A stretch of 64,000 nucleotides of DNA from Acidimicrobiaceae bacterium (GTDB lineage: Bacteria; Actinomycetota; Acidimicrobiia; Acidimicrobiales; Ilumatobacteraceae), in the NCBI GenBank assembly GCA_020637235.1, contig JACJWG010000001.1:491312-555311 (forward strand), read 5' to 3'. The notes beneath the pieces are model-generated. The model made no database searches. It saw nothing but the letters and a program-made list of their open reading frames with translations, and was not told the origin of the DNA. Positions within the stretch are counted from its first letter, which is position 1. Every line of letters begins with the position of its first letter. Below, piece by piece: positions 51,956 through 60,255 of this stretch. The translations under genes were made by a program, and so were the position numbers.

Positions 51956-53299
51956 GTGCGGCCGCGACGTGGTGCCCTGACGACGGTGCCCCGAGTCGCG
52001 CTGGCCGTGTGCGCCGTGCTCGGCGCAGCCGCGTGCGGCGACGACGACGGTGCGACACGGCCGGTGGTCACGCTCTTCGGCACGCTGAGTGACGCCGACG
52101 TGGACGACGTCGACGCAGCGTTCGCCGAGTTCGAACAGCGCAGCGGCATCGACGTGCGGTTCGTGGCGTCGTCGGGATTCGAGGACGATCTCGTCGACCG
52201 GCTGCGCAGAGGCGACCCGCCCGATCTGGCGCTGTTGCCCCAGCCCGGGTTGCTGCAACGCCTGGTGGCAGAGGGCTACGCGCTCCCCTGGGAGGCCGAT
52301 CTCGCGGCAGCGGCAACCGATGGGGTGGATCGCACGCTGGTGGATCTCGTCACCGTCGGTGACCGGGTGTTCGGCTCGTGGTACCAGCTCACGGTGAAGA
52401 GCCTCGTGTGGTACTCGCCGAGCGAGCTCGACGAGCGGGGGATCGCCGTGCCGTCCACCTGGGACGACCTGGAACGCATCACCGCCGACGCCGCCGCGGA
52501 TGCCTCGCCGCCGTGGTGCATCGGCATCCGAGCCGCCGGAGCGACGGGTTGGGTGGCCACCGACTGGGTGGAAGACCTCGTGCTGCGCTTCGCCGGCCCG
52601 GACGTGTACGACGGATGGGTGGCGCGTGACGTCCGCTTCGCCGACACGCCCGTGGTGGAGGCCATCGGTCGCTTCGGCGACATCGTGCTCGATCCGCAGA
52701 TGGTGGCCGGTGGCAACCGGGCCGCGGTCGAGATCGGGGTCGAGGACTCGGCGCGGCAGTTCGCTGCCGGCAGCTCGTGCCTGTTCCACCGTCAGGCGAG
52801 CTTCCTGCCACGCTTCCTCGACGAGCCGGCGACGATCGAGCCCGACGGCGACCTGTGGGCGTTCCCGCTCCCGCCGGTCGACGGACGACAGGCGCCGCTC
52901 GTGGTCGGTGGCACGGTGATCGCTCGGTTCCGCGACGACGCGGCGGTCGACCAGGTGGCGGCGCACCTGTCGACCGTGGAGGCAGGCGTGGCGCGGGCCG
53001 AGCTCGGTGGCTTCCTGTCGGCGCGCGATGGGGTGTCCCCCGCTGCCTACACCAACAGCTTCGATCGGTGGCTCGCCGAGTTGGTGCGCGACGCCGAGGT
53101 GGTGCGCTTCGACGCCTCGGACCAGATGCCGCCCACCGTCGGGGTCGGCACGTTCTGGACGGGGATGGCGTCGTGGCTCGGCGGTGCACGGCTCAGCTCG
53201 GTGGCCGACGCGATCGACGAGTCGTGGCCGCTGATCCAACCCCGCATCGTGATCGACGACCGCACCGACACCGCCGACGCCGAGGTGCCCGGTGGTTGA
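51956..53299 (+). CDS. Extracellular solute-binding lipoprotein (ABC family 1), orphan
   Basis: The GTG start gives 447 residues with a basic N-terminus, a hydrophobic segment and the lipobox AAAC (Cys27), so the mature protein is a lipoprotein. The rest follows the family-1 solute-binding fold: VVTLFGTLSDADVDDVDAAFAEFEQRSGIDVRFVAS, then PDLALLPQPGLLQRLVAEG, and VPSTWDDLERITADAAADA as the typical hinge-region motif. No permease or ATPase gene is adjacent; the next gene is a DUF389 membrane protein overlapped by eight bases. Sugar or polyol binding is the usual role, but here it may act as a receptor for that neighbour. Confidence 0.83.
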   Translation: MRPRRGALTTVPRVALAVCAVLGAAACGDDDGATRPVVTLFGTLSDADVDDVDAAFAEFEQRSGIDVRFVASSGFEDDLVDRLRRGDPPDLALLPQPGLLQRLVAEGYALPWEADLAAAATDGVDRTLVDLVTVGDRVFGSWYQLTVKSLVWYSPSELDERGIAVPSTWDDLERITADAAADASPPWCIGIRAAGATGWVATDWVEDLVLRFAGPDVYDGWVARDVRFADTPVVEAIGRFGDIVLDPQMVAGGNRAAVEIGVEDSARQFAAGSSCLFHRQASFLPRFLDEPATIEPDGDLWAFPLPPVDGRQAPLVVGGTVIARFRDDAAVDQVAAHLSTVEAGVARAELGGFLSARDGVSPAAYTNSFDRWLAELVRDAEVVRFDASDQMPPTVGVGTFWTGMASWLGGARLSSVADAIDESWPLIQPRIVIDDRTDTADAEVPGG

Positions 53300-54323
53300 C
53301 GCGCCCGTGTCGTCGTTGCTCGGGCGCGGCCGCAGCCGCGGCCGCATGTCGCCCGAACAGCGGGCGGTCGTGACCGACTTCTTGTACTCGCGGGCGCGGG
53401 TCGGATCGCCGCACCTGCGGAACTTCATCGTGCTGAGCGTGCTGTCGAGCGCCATCGCCGCGATGGGCCTGCTGCTCGACAGCGCCGCGGCGGTGATCGG
53501 CGCGATGCTGCTCGGCCCGTTCATCACGCCGCTGCTCGCCGTGGCCGGCGCGCTGATCCAGGGCTGGACGACGCGTCTCGGCGACGCGGCGCTCGTGCTC
53601 GCACTCGGCATGGCGCTCAGCATCACCTCGGCGCTCGTGACCGGCAGGCTGTTCGCGTCCGAACTCGACCGGACGGTGTTGCCGGCACAGCTGCTGTCGC
53701 TCACCCGGCCCGGGTTGCTCGATCTCGGCATCGCGCTGGCCGCCGGCCTCGCCGCCGGGTACGCGACCATGCGCACCGAGGCGGCGGGCGCGTTGTCGGG
53801 TGTGGCGGTGAGCGTGACCGTCGAGCCGCCGCTCGCAGCAATCGGATTGTTCGTCGCCTCCGGCCGCAGTGACGACGTGCAACGCGCCGGGCTCGCGCTG
53901 GTCACCAACTTCGGCGCACTGGTGCTCGGTGCCACCGCGGCGATGGCGTTCTGGGGGTTCGGCGACCGCGGCACCCGCGGACCGACTCGTCAGGCTCGAC
54001 TCGGTCTCGCCGCCTGGGTGCTGCTGATGGCCGCCGTCACGGTGCCGCTCGCGTTCTACTCCCGCGACGTGGTGCGGAACACCGCCTTCGAACAGCAGGT
54101 GTCGCGGACCGTGACGGAGTGGGATCCATCGGTGCGGGTGGTGAGCGTCGACGCCGAGACCGACGGCGAGCGCGCCGAGGTGCGCATCGACGTCACCGGT
54201 CCGCGGCGGCCCGAGCCGGCGTGGAAGCTGGCCGAACTGCTCTCGTCTCGCCGCGGTGAGCGCGTCGAGGTGTCGTTGACGTTCACCCTCACCCAGGAGG
54301 ATCGGGCGGTGTCGACGGACTGA
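53292..54323 (+). CDS. DUF389/TIGR00341-type integral membrane protein
   Basis: The 343-residue protein starts at GTG inside the end of the preceding gene. It has about six hydrophobic helices, beginning at LRNFIVLSVLSSAIAAMGLLLDSAAAVIGAMLLGPFITPLLAV, a segment typical of DUF389 proteins. The last 75 residues are a soluble, beta-rich tail (VSRTVTEWDPSVRVVSVDAETDGERAEVRIDVTGPR). The family has no firmly known function; transport or mechanosensing has been suggested. Overlap with a solute-binding lipoprotein gene suggests that the two act together, which is unusual for both families. Confidence 0.8.
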   Translation: MVDAPVSSLLGRGRSRGRMSPEQRAVVTDFLYSRARVGSPHLRNFIVLSVLSSAIAAMGLLLDSAAAVIGAMLLGPFITPLLAVAGALIQGWTTRLGDAALVLALGMALSITSALVTGRLFASELDRTVLPAQLLSLTRPGLLDLGIALAAGLAAGYATMRTEAAGALSGVAVSVTVEPPLAAIGLFVASGRSDDVQRAGLALVTNFGALVLGATAAMAFWGFGDRGTRGPTRQARLGLAAWVLLMAAVTVPLAFYSRDVVRNTAFEQQVSRTVTEWDPSVRVVSVDAETDGERAEVRIDVTGPRRPEPAWKLAELLSSRRGERVEVSLTFTLTQEDRAVSTD

Positions 54324-54339
54324 GCAGCCGTGCGATCCG

Positions 54340-55950
54340 TCACGCGCGATGCACCGTGCGTCCGCCGACGATGGTGCGTCGCACCGTGGCCCGGAGCAGC
54401 GCGTCCGGCCCGCCGGCGATCGGATCGTCGTCGATCACGACGAGATCCGCTCGAGCGCCCGGCTTCAGCACGCCGAGGCGGTCCTCCTCGAAGCTCGCCC
54501 ACGCCGCGTCGGCCGTGCCGTGCACGATCGACGCGTGCACGCCGAGTGCGAAGTGCGGGTGCATCGGCTCGAGGTCTGGCCGCGTGGGCGATCTACGGGT
54601 CGCCCCGATGTAGGTGTTCGGCAGCGGCATGTGCGGTGCCGTCGGTGTGTCGGTGCCGAACGCGAGCGTGGCGCCGGTGCGCAGGTACTCGGGCCACGCG
54701 AAGCCCCACGCGGCGCGCTCGGGGCCGATCATCTCGGCCCAGTTCCCGGCGATCGCCGGGTCGCAGTGCACGGGTTGCATCGACGCGGTGATCCCGTTCG
54801 GTCCGAGCCGTCCGATGTCGGCCGGGTCGGCGTACTCGAGGTGCTCGATGCGGTGCCGGTGCTGGCCGGTGCCGTTGATCCGCTGGGCGCGCTCGATCGC
54901 GTCGATCGCGTTGCGCACCGCCTGGTCGCCGATCGCATGGCAGGCGACCTGCAGCCCGAGACGGTCGGCGAGCTCGACCACCGGTTCGAGTCGTTCACGG
55001 GGCCAGATCGGTTCGGCGTTGCCGCCGCTGGTGTACGGCGCGCCCATCGCCGCGGTGCACGCGTCGATGGTGCCGTCGGTGACGAGCTTGATGCCGGCGA
55101 CGCGGAACATCGGTCCGGTGTGCAGCTCCTTGCGGCGGGCGGCCTCGCGCACCTGCGCGAGGTTGCGCTCGTCGTCGCCGGTGTTGCGGATGATCCAGTG
55201 CCCGATCACCCGCACGGTCAGCGTGTCGCGTTCCTCGGCGCGCACGAACGTGGCGGCGTCGTCGGCGTCGACGGCCATGTCGACGGCGGTGGTGGTGCCC
55301 GACTCGTTGAGTGCCCGGATCGCCACCTGCAGGTGTGCGTCGCGCGTGGCGTCGTCGACGCGCGCGAGGAAGGCCCACATGTGTTCGTGCAGCGCGGTCT
55401 CGAGCAGATACCCCGTGGCCGTGCCCGTCGACGGGTCGCGGCGGATCTCGCCGCCGATCGGGTCCGGGGTGTCGTCGGTGATCTCGAGGATCTCGAGCGC
55501 TGCGGTGTTGACCCAGCCGCAGTGCAGGTCGAACGAGTCGATGAACACCGGCCGATCGGGGAACAGGTCGTCGAGCATCTGCCGGGTCGGTTCGTTGCCG
55601 GGCACGGCGTCGAACAAGAAGCTCGTGCCGAGCACGTAGGGCGACTCGGGGTGGGCCTCGGCCCACTCGACGAGGCGGCGGCGGATCTCCTCCAACGTGG
55701 TGGCGGTTCGCAGCTGTGCCATCGACAGGGCGCTGCCGGTCATGAGCAGATGGGCGTGGCCGTCGACGAAGCCGGGGAGCACCACGCCGCCGGCCAGGTC
55801 GACCAGTTCGGCGTCGTCGGCCGCGAGCGACCGGCAGTGTTCGAGCGTGCCGACGGCGGTGATCTCGTCGTCGGTGACGAGCACCGCGTCGGCCAGGGGG
55901 AGTGCGGGATCGGCCGTGACGACCGTGCCGCCCGACATCAGGAGCTGCAT
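54340..55950 (-). CDS. Amidohydrolase (YtcJ/NfdA type)
   Basis: The 536-residue protein has the metal-binding HxH as GHAH (His65, His67), a long insertion with DLHCGWVNTAAL, the carboxylate-Lys-like region VAGIKLVTDGTIDACTAAM, then QVACHAIGDQAV and HRIEHLEYA with further metal-ligand His, and the Asp in FGTDTP. The order matches YtcJ-type amidohydrolases, which include N-substituted formamide deformylases. The C-terminal GVLKPGARADLVVIDDDP is general for the superfamily. CAGCAT ends 6 nt before the ATG (a near-match to the -10 boxes here). The substrate is unknown. Confidence 0.9.
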   Translation of the reverse strand: MQLLMSGGTVVTADPALPLADAVLVTDDEITAVGTLEHCRSLAADDAELVDLAGGVVLPGFVDGHAHLLMTGSALSMAQLRTATTLEEIRRRLVEWAEAHPESPYVLGTSFLFDAVPGNEPTRQMLDDLFPDRPVFIDSFDLHCGWVNTAALEILEITDDTPDPIGGEIRRDPSTGTATGYLLETALHEHMWAFLARVDDATRDAHLQVAIRALNESGTTTAVDMAVDADDAATFVRAEERDTLTVRVIGHWIIRNTGDDERNLAQVREAARRKELHTGPMFRVAGIKLVTDGTIDACTAAMGAPYTSGGNAEPIWPRERLEPVVELADRLGLQVACHAIGDQAVRNAIDAIERAQRINGTGQHRHRIEHLEYADPADIGRLGPNGITASMQPVHCDPAIAGNWAEMIGPERAAWGFAWPEYLRTGATLAFGTDTPTAPHMPLPNTYIGATRRSPTRPDLEPMHPHFALGVHASIVHGTADAAWASFEEDRLGVLKPGARADLVVIDDDPIAGGPDALLRATVRRTIVGGRTVHRA

Positions 55951-56035
55951 TCTGCGATGCTGGCACAACGCCGGGGAGCCGGACGATCGAACCGGTGGGG
56001 TGAGGCCCACATCGGAGACGAGGAGGTCGAAGCGG

Positions 56036-57220
56036 GTGCTGGGACGGGTGGCGTCGAGGGCCGTGGCGTCGTTGGCGGTGCTGTGCGCGAGCCTCTCGTG
56101 GGCCGGGTGGGTGTTCCTGCACACCATCGGCGACCCGACGCGGGCCGAGGACGTGGCCACCGCCGTGCTCGACGACCCCCGGTCGCGTGAGCAGATCGCG
56201 ACGTCGTTCGCGCTGCAGTTCGTTCGTGCGTCGGGCATCGAGCGATCGAACATCGACCTCGTCGAGCAGACGATCGACACCGCGCTCGGCGACCCCCGCG
56301 TGAGCACCGACGTCATCGCCGCCTTCGGGGCCGCTCACGCGAACGCACTCGGCGTCGACGACGAGCGCGACACCACGATCGACACCAACGCGATGCTCAC
56401 CTCGATCCGCGAGCAACTCGCCGCGGTGGATCCCGAGCTCGCCACCCAGCTGCCCGACGGCGTGTTGCCGGCGGTCACGCTGCCGACGTTCCACCCGCCC
56501 GGTGTGGAATCGGCGCGCCGTGTGGCCGAGTCGGCGACGGCGGCGCTCGCGATCGCAGCAGCGGCGCTCGCCGTGGTCGCCTTCGCCTTCGGCGACCGTC
56601 GAGGCGTGTTGCGCCGGATCGGGCTCTGGGGCGTGGTGAGCGGTGTGGCGTGGGTGCTGTTGCCGATCGCCGTGGTCGCCGGGGCGCGAGCGTGGGCGAG
56701 CGATGTCGACGGCATCGTCGAAGCCGCAGTCCGCGCGTCCGTGGACGACGTCGTGCCCGTGGCCGTCGCGCTCGTCGTGGGCGGTGTGATCGCGCTGGTG
56801 CTGTCGTTCGTGCCGGCGCTGTGGGGCGAGCGCGACGCCGGGTACCGCCGGCCCTCGGCGGTGCAGCAGCGGGTGCAGGTGCACCCGGCCGCTCATCATC
56901 CGGCGCCGCACCAGCCCGGCGTGCCGCACCAGACGCCGCCGTCAGGTGGCGCCGGCGCGCCGGCCGCTCGTCCGGCGTGGCCGACCGATTCGTACCAGCC
57001 GGCGCCCGCGACCCGACCGAGCCGCCCGTCGCCGTTCCCCGCCGCCCCGGCACGCGTCGACCCGACCCCGCCGGCCGGACATCCGTCGTCACCGTCGCAC
57101 GGCCAGCCCGTCGCCGGTCACCCGGCCGCGCATCAAGTGACGCCGCGCACCCCGCCGGCACCGACGCCGGTGGACGAGATCGACCCGTGGTCGTCGTACT
57201 TCGGGCCCGACGCCCGCTGA
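56036..57220 (+). CDS. Membrane protein with extracytoplasmic domain and Pro-rich tail
   Basis: The 394-residue protein starts at GTG with AGGAGG at 56021-56026. A first helix (SLAVLCASLSWAGWVFL) is followed by about 140 residues outside the membrane (EDVATAVLDDPRSREQIATSFALQFVRAS and further). Three hydrophobic stretches come next (ATAALAIAAAALAVVAFAF, IGLWGVVSGVAWVLLPIAVVA, VPVAVALVVGGVIALVLSFV). The final 130 residues are rich in Pro, His and Ala and probably unfolded in the cytoplasm. I do not recognise a family with certainty; the layout resembles actinobacterial envelope-integrity proteins. It faces another membrane-protein gene. Confidence 0.65.
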   Translation: MLGRVASRAVASLAVLCASLSWAGWVFLHTIGDPTRAEDVATAVLDDPRSREQIATSFALQFVRASGIERSNIDLVEQTIDTALGDPRVSTDVIAAFGAAHANALGVDDERDTTIDTNAMLTSIREQLAAVDPELATQLPDGVLPAVTLPTFHPPGVESARRVAESATAALAIAAAALAVVAFAFGDRRGVLRRIGLWGVVSGVAWVLLPIAVVAGARAWASDVDGIVEAAVRASVDDVVPVAVALVVGGVIALVLSFVPALWGERDAGYRRPSAVQQRVQVHPAAHHPAPHQPGVPHQTPPSGGAGAPAARPAWPTDSYQPAPATRPSRPSPFPAAPARVDPTPPAGHPSSPSHGQPVAGHPAAHQVTPRTPPAPTPVDEIDPWSSYFGPDAR

Positions 57221-57235
57221 CGTCGCGGCGATGGG

Positions 57236-58132
57236 TCAGACCACGCCGATCAGGAGCCACACGGCGATCGGGATGAGGATCCCGAGCAGGACCAGCAGCA
57301 CGATCGCGAGGACGGCGAAGCTGTACGAGGCGTCCTTGGGCGGTCGGCCGGCCGCGCCGATGGTCTCCCACAGCGCGGTCATCGGCTGGTCGGTGGTGAG
57401 CCGGATGCGACGCCGTGCGACCCCGGCGGCGTAGAGCGCCGACCACGCCAGCCCGAGGAACAGCAGCGCGAGCACGGCCGTGAGGATCACGATGCCGACG
57501 ACGCCGGACACCGCGGTGCGCAACAACGACTGCACGGCGGTGAACACGCTCGACAGCGCTGCGCCGCCGAGCAGGAACGTCGGCAAGCCGACCGGGTTGC
57601 CCTTGTAGCCGGGTTCGACCCTGCTCGCGTCGATGCGCGCGCGCCGGAGCACCACGTGTTCGGGGCTGCCCCATTCGGCGTTGGCCTCACGGCGCTCGTA
57701 CAGCTTGCGGATCGCGGTGACGAGCGTGTTCTGGTGACCCTTCACGATCCAACGGGTGAGCAGGCCCACGATGTACGCGGCCACCGGCTTCAGCGGACCG
57801 ATGTTCGGCATCCGCGCGGCTCGTGCGCCGTTGCGGTCGAGCACTTCGAGCGACCGCATCGCCATCCGGTGCGCCTCTTCGAACCGATCGGGGCGCCACA
57901 GGGGACGGACCTTGCTGAGTTCGCTGACGATGTTCTGCTCGACCTTGCCGGTGCCGGCGATCTGTTCGAGCAGCGCTCCCTTCTGCTCGTCGCTGTCGGC
58001 TCGCAGCACGCGCAGCGCGTCGATCCGGTCGATCAGCAGGCCGTCGGGTTCGCGCTCGGCGGCGTCGCGGACGTCGTCACCGGCGTGCGTCGAGTCGCCG
58101 GCGGAGGCGATGTGGGACGTCGTCTCGGTCAT
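57236..58132 (-). CDS. Hypothetical membrane protein with C-terminal helices
   Basis: I do not recognise this 298-residue protein. Residues 1 to about 190 are soluble, with an acidic start, a Glu-rich helix EQKGALLEQIAGTGKVEQNIVSELSKV, and a region LWRPDRFEEAHRMAMRSLEVLDRNG that looks conserved. Two or three hydrophobic helices follow (VFTAVQSLLRTAVSGVVGIVILTAVLALLFLGLAW and FAVLAIVLLVLLGILIPIAVWLLIGVV at the very end). The -10 box TACCGT ends 8 nt before its ATG. It converges with the Pro-rich membrane-protein gene, 15 bases apart. Confidence 0.65.
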   Translation of the reverse strand: MTETTSHIASAGDSTHAGDDVRDAAEREPDGLLIDRIDALRVLRADSDEQKGALLEQIAGTGKVEQNIVSELSKVRPLWRPDRFEEAHRMAMRSLEVLDRNGARAARMPNIGPLKPVAAYIVGLLTRWIVKGHQNTLVTAIRKLYERREANAEWGSPEHVVLRRARIDASRVEPGYKGNPVGLPTFLLGGAALSSVFTAVQSLLRTAVSGVVGIVILTAVLALLFLGLAWSALYAAGVARRRIRLTTDQPMTALWETIGAAGRPPKDASYSFAVLAIVLLVLLGILIPIAVWLLIGVV

Positions 58133-58140
58133 GCGGCGGG

Positions 58141-58146
58141 ACGGTA
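58141..58146 (-). promoter_or_regulatory. -10 box TACCGT
   Basis: TACCGT on the minus strand ends 8 nt before the ATG at 58132. Confidence 0.6.
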
Positions 58147-58193
58147 CCAGAGCGCGACAGGTGCACGGTCCGGTGCACCGAGCAGCGTCGTGG

Positions 58194-58688
58194 TCAGCCG
58201 ACCGGCCAGCTCGCGATCGTCTCGTACCGGGCGCCGTCGGGATGCAATCGGCTCTGCACCAACGCCACCTCGTCGAGCTCGAACTCGAGATCGACCAGTG
58301 CGCCGAGCACCCGTGGCATGTGCGCGAACGGCTTCAGCCTCGCCAGGGTGAGGTGACCGACGAAGCGGCGGCGAGGCGGCTCGCCGACGTGGCGGGTGCG
58401 CTCGGCGACCTCGGTGGCCACGGGGTCGAGACCGGACGCCGGCACGACGAGCGCCCGCTCGGCGAGCACGTCGACGGCGGGGCCGAGGCGCACGGTGGTG
58501 GGCTCGGGGACGAAGCCGGTGAGCGCGTCGTCGACGGCACCGGGGTCGGCCTCGCCCAGGAAGCGGAGGGTGACGTGCCAGGTGTCGGGCGGCACGAAGC
58601 GCACGCCGCGCTGGTCCTTGCGATGCAGGGTCGTGAGGTGGTCGACGACGTCCTCGGGCGGCCAGACGGCCAGGAACAGACGGGCCAC
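58194..58688 (-). CDS. thpR: RNA 2',3'-cyclic phosphodiesterase (ThpR/LigT)
   Basis: The 164-residue protein has two HxTx motifs, HVTL (38-41) and HLTL (about 111-114), which form the active site of 2H phosphodiesterases. RLFLAVWPP at the start and RRFVGHLTLAR agree with ThpR. The family hydrolyses 2',3'-cyclic phosphate ends of RNA. The GTG start lies three bases after the stop of the dienelactone hydrolase gene, so the two genes share a message, though their functions have no obvious link. Confidence 0.9.
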   Translation of the reverse strand: MARLFLAVWPPEDVVDHLTTLHRKDQRGVRFVPPDTWHVTLRFLGEADPGAVDDALTGFVPEPTTVRLGPAVDVLAERALVVPASGLDPVATEVAERTRHVGEPPRRRFVGHLTLARLKPFAHMPRVLGALVDLEFELDEVALVQSRLHPDGARYETIASWPVG

Positions 58689-58691
58689 GGC

Positions 58692-59456
58692 TCAGCGAGC
58701 GTCCGGCGCCGCCGCGAGGTTGCGATCGAACAGCGACAGCAGGGCCTCCCAGTGCCGGCGCTCGCCCTCGGGATCGTGCTGGGCCCGGTCGCCGAACGCG
58801 AAACCGTGGTGCATGCCCCAGTACCGCTCGACGTTCCCTCGGGTTCCGGCGGCGACGAACGCGGCCTCGAAGTCGTCGACCATCGCGAGCGGCACGTAGT
58901 CGTCGTGCTCCGCGCAGGCGACGTACAGCTCGCCGGTCACCTCGGGCAACAGGGCGTGCGGCGAGTCGGGCCGGTCGACCACCAGGCGCACGCCGTAGAA
59001 CGACGCGGCGCACCGGACCCGTGTGGCGAAGCGGGCAGCGGCGACGATCGCGAACGGGCCGCTCATGCAGTAGCCGACGACACCGACCTGCGAGGCGTCG
59101 ACCGTCGGGTCGGCGGCCGCGACGTCGAGCAGCACCTCGACATCGGCCATCGCCTGACGCGTGCCGACGCCGTACATGAGCTCGGTCATCCGCTGCAGCG
59201 ACTCGGCACGCTGGAAGTCGAGCTCGAAGTGGTCGGTGGCGCGGTGGTACAGGTTGGGCAGCACGACGTGGTGGCCGCCCCCGTGGCCGGCGATCCGGTC
59301 GGCCATCCCGTGCAGCAGCGGCCGCTTGCCGGGGGCGTCCATCAGGAACACCACGAGCGGTACGGGGCGATCGTGGTCGGGTCGGGTGACGTAGGTCTGC
59401 ATCGGCCCGTCGGGCGTGTCGACGAGCGTGTCGACGCTGCGGATCGAGGTGCTCAT
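58692..59456 (-). CDS. Dienelactone hydrolase family protein
   Basis: The 254-residue protein has the nucleophile Cys130 in VGYCMSGP, an acid in CAEHDDYVP and a His in MHHGFAFGDR, the Cys-Asp-His triad of dienelactone hydrolases. The N-terminal strand VDTPDGPMQTYVTRP is typical. The family opens lactone or ester bonds in aromatic-ring catabolism and on other small esters. A TACGGT box ends 6 nt before its ATG. The oxidative genes on either side may reflect general catabolism of organic acids. Confidence 0.9.
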   Translation of the reverse strand: MSTSIRSVDTLVDTPDGPMQTYVTRPDHDRPVPLVVFLMDAPGKRPLLHGMADRIAGHGGGHHVVLPNLYHRATDHFELDFQRAESLQRMTELMYGVGTRQAMADVEVLLDVAAADPTVDASQVGVVGYCMSGPFAIVAAARFATRVRCAASFYGVRLVVDRPDSPHALLPEVTGELYVACAEHDDYVPLAMVDDFEAAFVAAGTRGNVERYWGMHHGFAFGDRAQHDPEGERRHWEALLSLFDRNLAAAPDAR

Positions 59457-59462
59457 GGGCCG

Positions 59463-59468
59463 ACCGTA
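59463..59468 (-). promoter_or_regulatory. -10 box TACGGT
   Basis: TACGGT on the minus strand ends 6 nt before the ATG at 59456. Confidence 0.6.
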
Positions 59469-59553
59469 CCGGTGGGGCGGTCCACGAGGCGACGTGTACG
59501 CTCCGCGGCGCTCCGCGTCGATCCGAGCCGACCGGAGCATGAGGGGGCCGGGG

Positions 59554-60255
59554 ATGTCCGACACGACCGAGGTGTTGGTCGAACGAGTGGGGTCGCGTGC
59601 CGACGTGGTGCTCAACCGACCCGAACGCAAGAACGCGATCGTGGCGTCGCTCGCCGAGCAACTGCGCGACACGATCGACGTGCTCGGCCGCGATCCCTCG
59701 GTGCACTGCCTGCTGTTGCGCGGCGCCGGTGGTGCGTTCTGCTCGGGCATCGATCTGAAGACCGCGAGCGGCGACCTGCGTGCCGGGCCGATCCCGGCCT
59801 GGAGCCAGGTGCACGCGGCCCTCTATCGCTCGCCGGTGCCCGTGGTGGTGGCGCTCGAGCGCTATGCGATCAACGCCGGCGCCGCGCTCGCGCTGGCGGC
59901 CGACGTGGTGGTGGCGGGTGAGGGGTCGTTCCTGCAGGTGGGCGAGATCGCGATGGGGGTGCCGGCACCGATGTGCCAGGCGTGGCTGCACCTGCGCCAC
60001 AGCCGTGCGGTGGGCGACCGGATCACGCTGCTGGGCGACCGGATCCCGGCAGCCGAGCTGCTGCGGCTGGGGCTCGTGAGCGAGGTCGTCGACGACGTGC
60101 GCGTGGTCGAACGCGCCGAGGAACTCGCCGACCGGATCGCTGCCCATCCGGCCGCCGGGCGTCAGGGCATCGCCGACGTCTGGCGACGCCTGCGGGGCAC
60201 GCTGGACGACCCCGATGCGTGGTTCGCCTCGCTCATGAACGGCGCTGCGACGTGA
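59554..60255 (+). CDS. Enoyl-CoA hydratase/isomerase (crotonase) family protein
   Basis: The 233-residue protein has the crotonase fold: LNRPERKNAIVASL, the oxyanion-hole strand GAGGAFCSGIDLK, and YAINAGAALALAADVVVAGEGSFLQVGEIAMGVPAP. In hydratases the first catalytic Glu lies in GGGxEL; here the place is Ala (NAGAALAL), while Glu in VGEIAMG is kept. Ordinary hydration may therefore be impaired; isomerase, hydrolase or other crotonase chemistry is possible. It is shorter than most hydratases (about 255-265). The gene overlaps the acyl-CoA dehydrogenase gene by GTGA. An in-frame ATG at 59539 is another possible start. Confidence 0.83.
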   Translation: MSDTTEVLVERVGSRADVVLNRPERKNAIVASLAEQLRDTIDVLGRDPSVHCLLLRGAGGAFCSGIDLKTASGDLRAGPIPAWSQVHAALYRSPVPVVVALERYAINAGAALALAADVVVAGEGSFLQVGEIAMGVPAPMCQAWLHLRHSRAVGDRITLLGDRIPAAELLRLGLVSEVVDDVRVVERAEELADRIAAHPAAGRQGIADVWRRLRGTLDDPDAWFASLMNGAAT

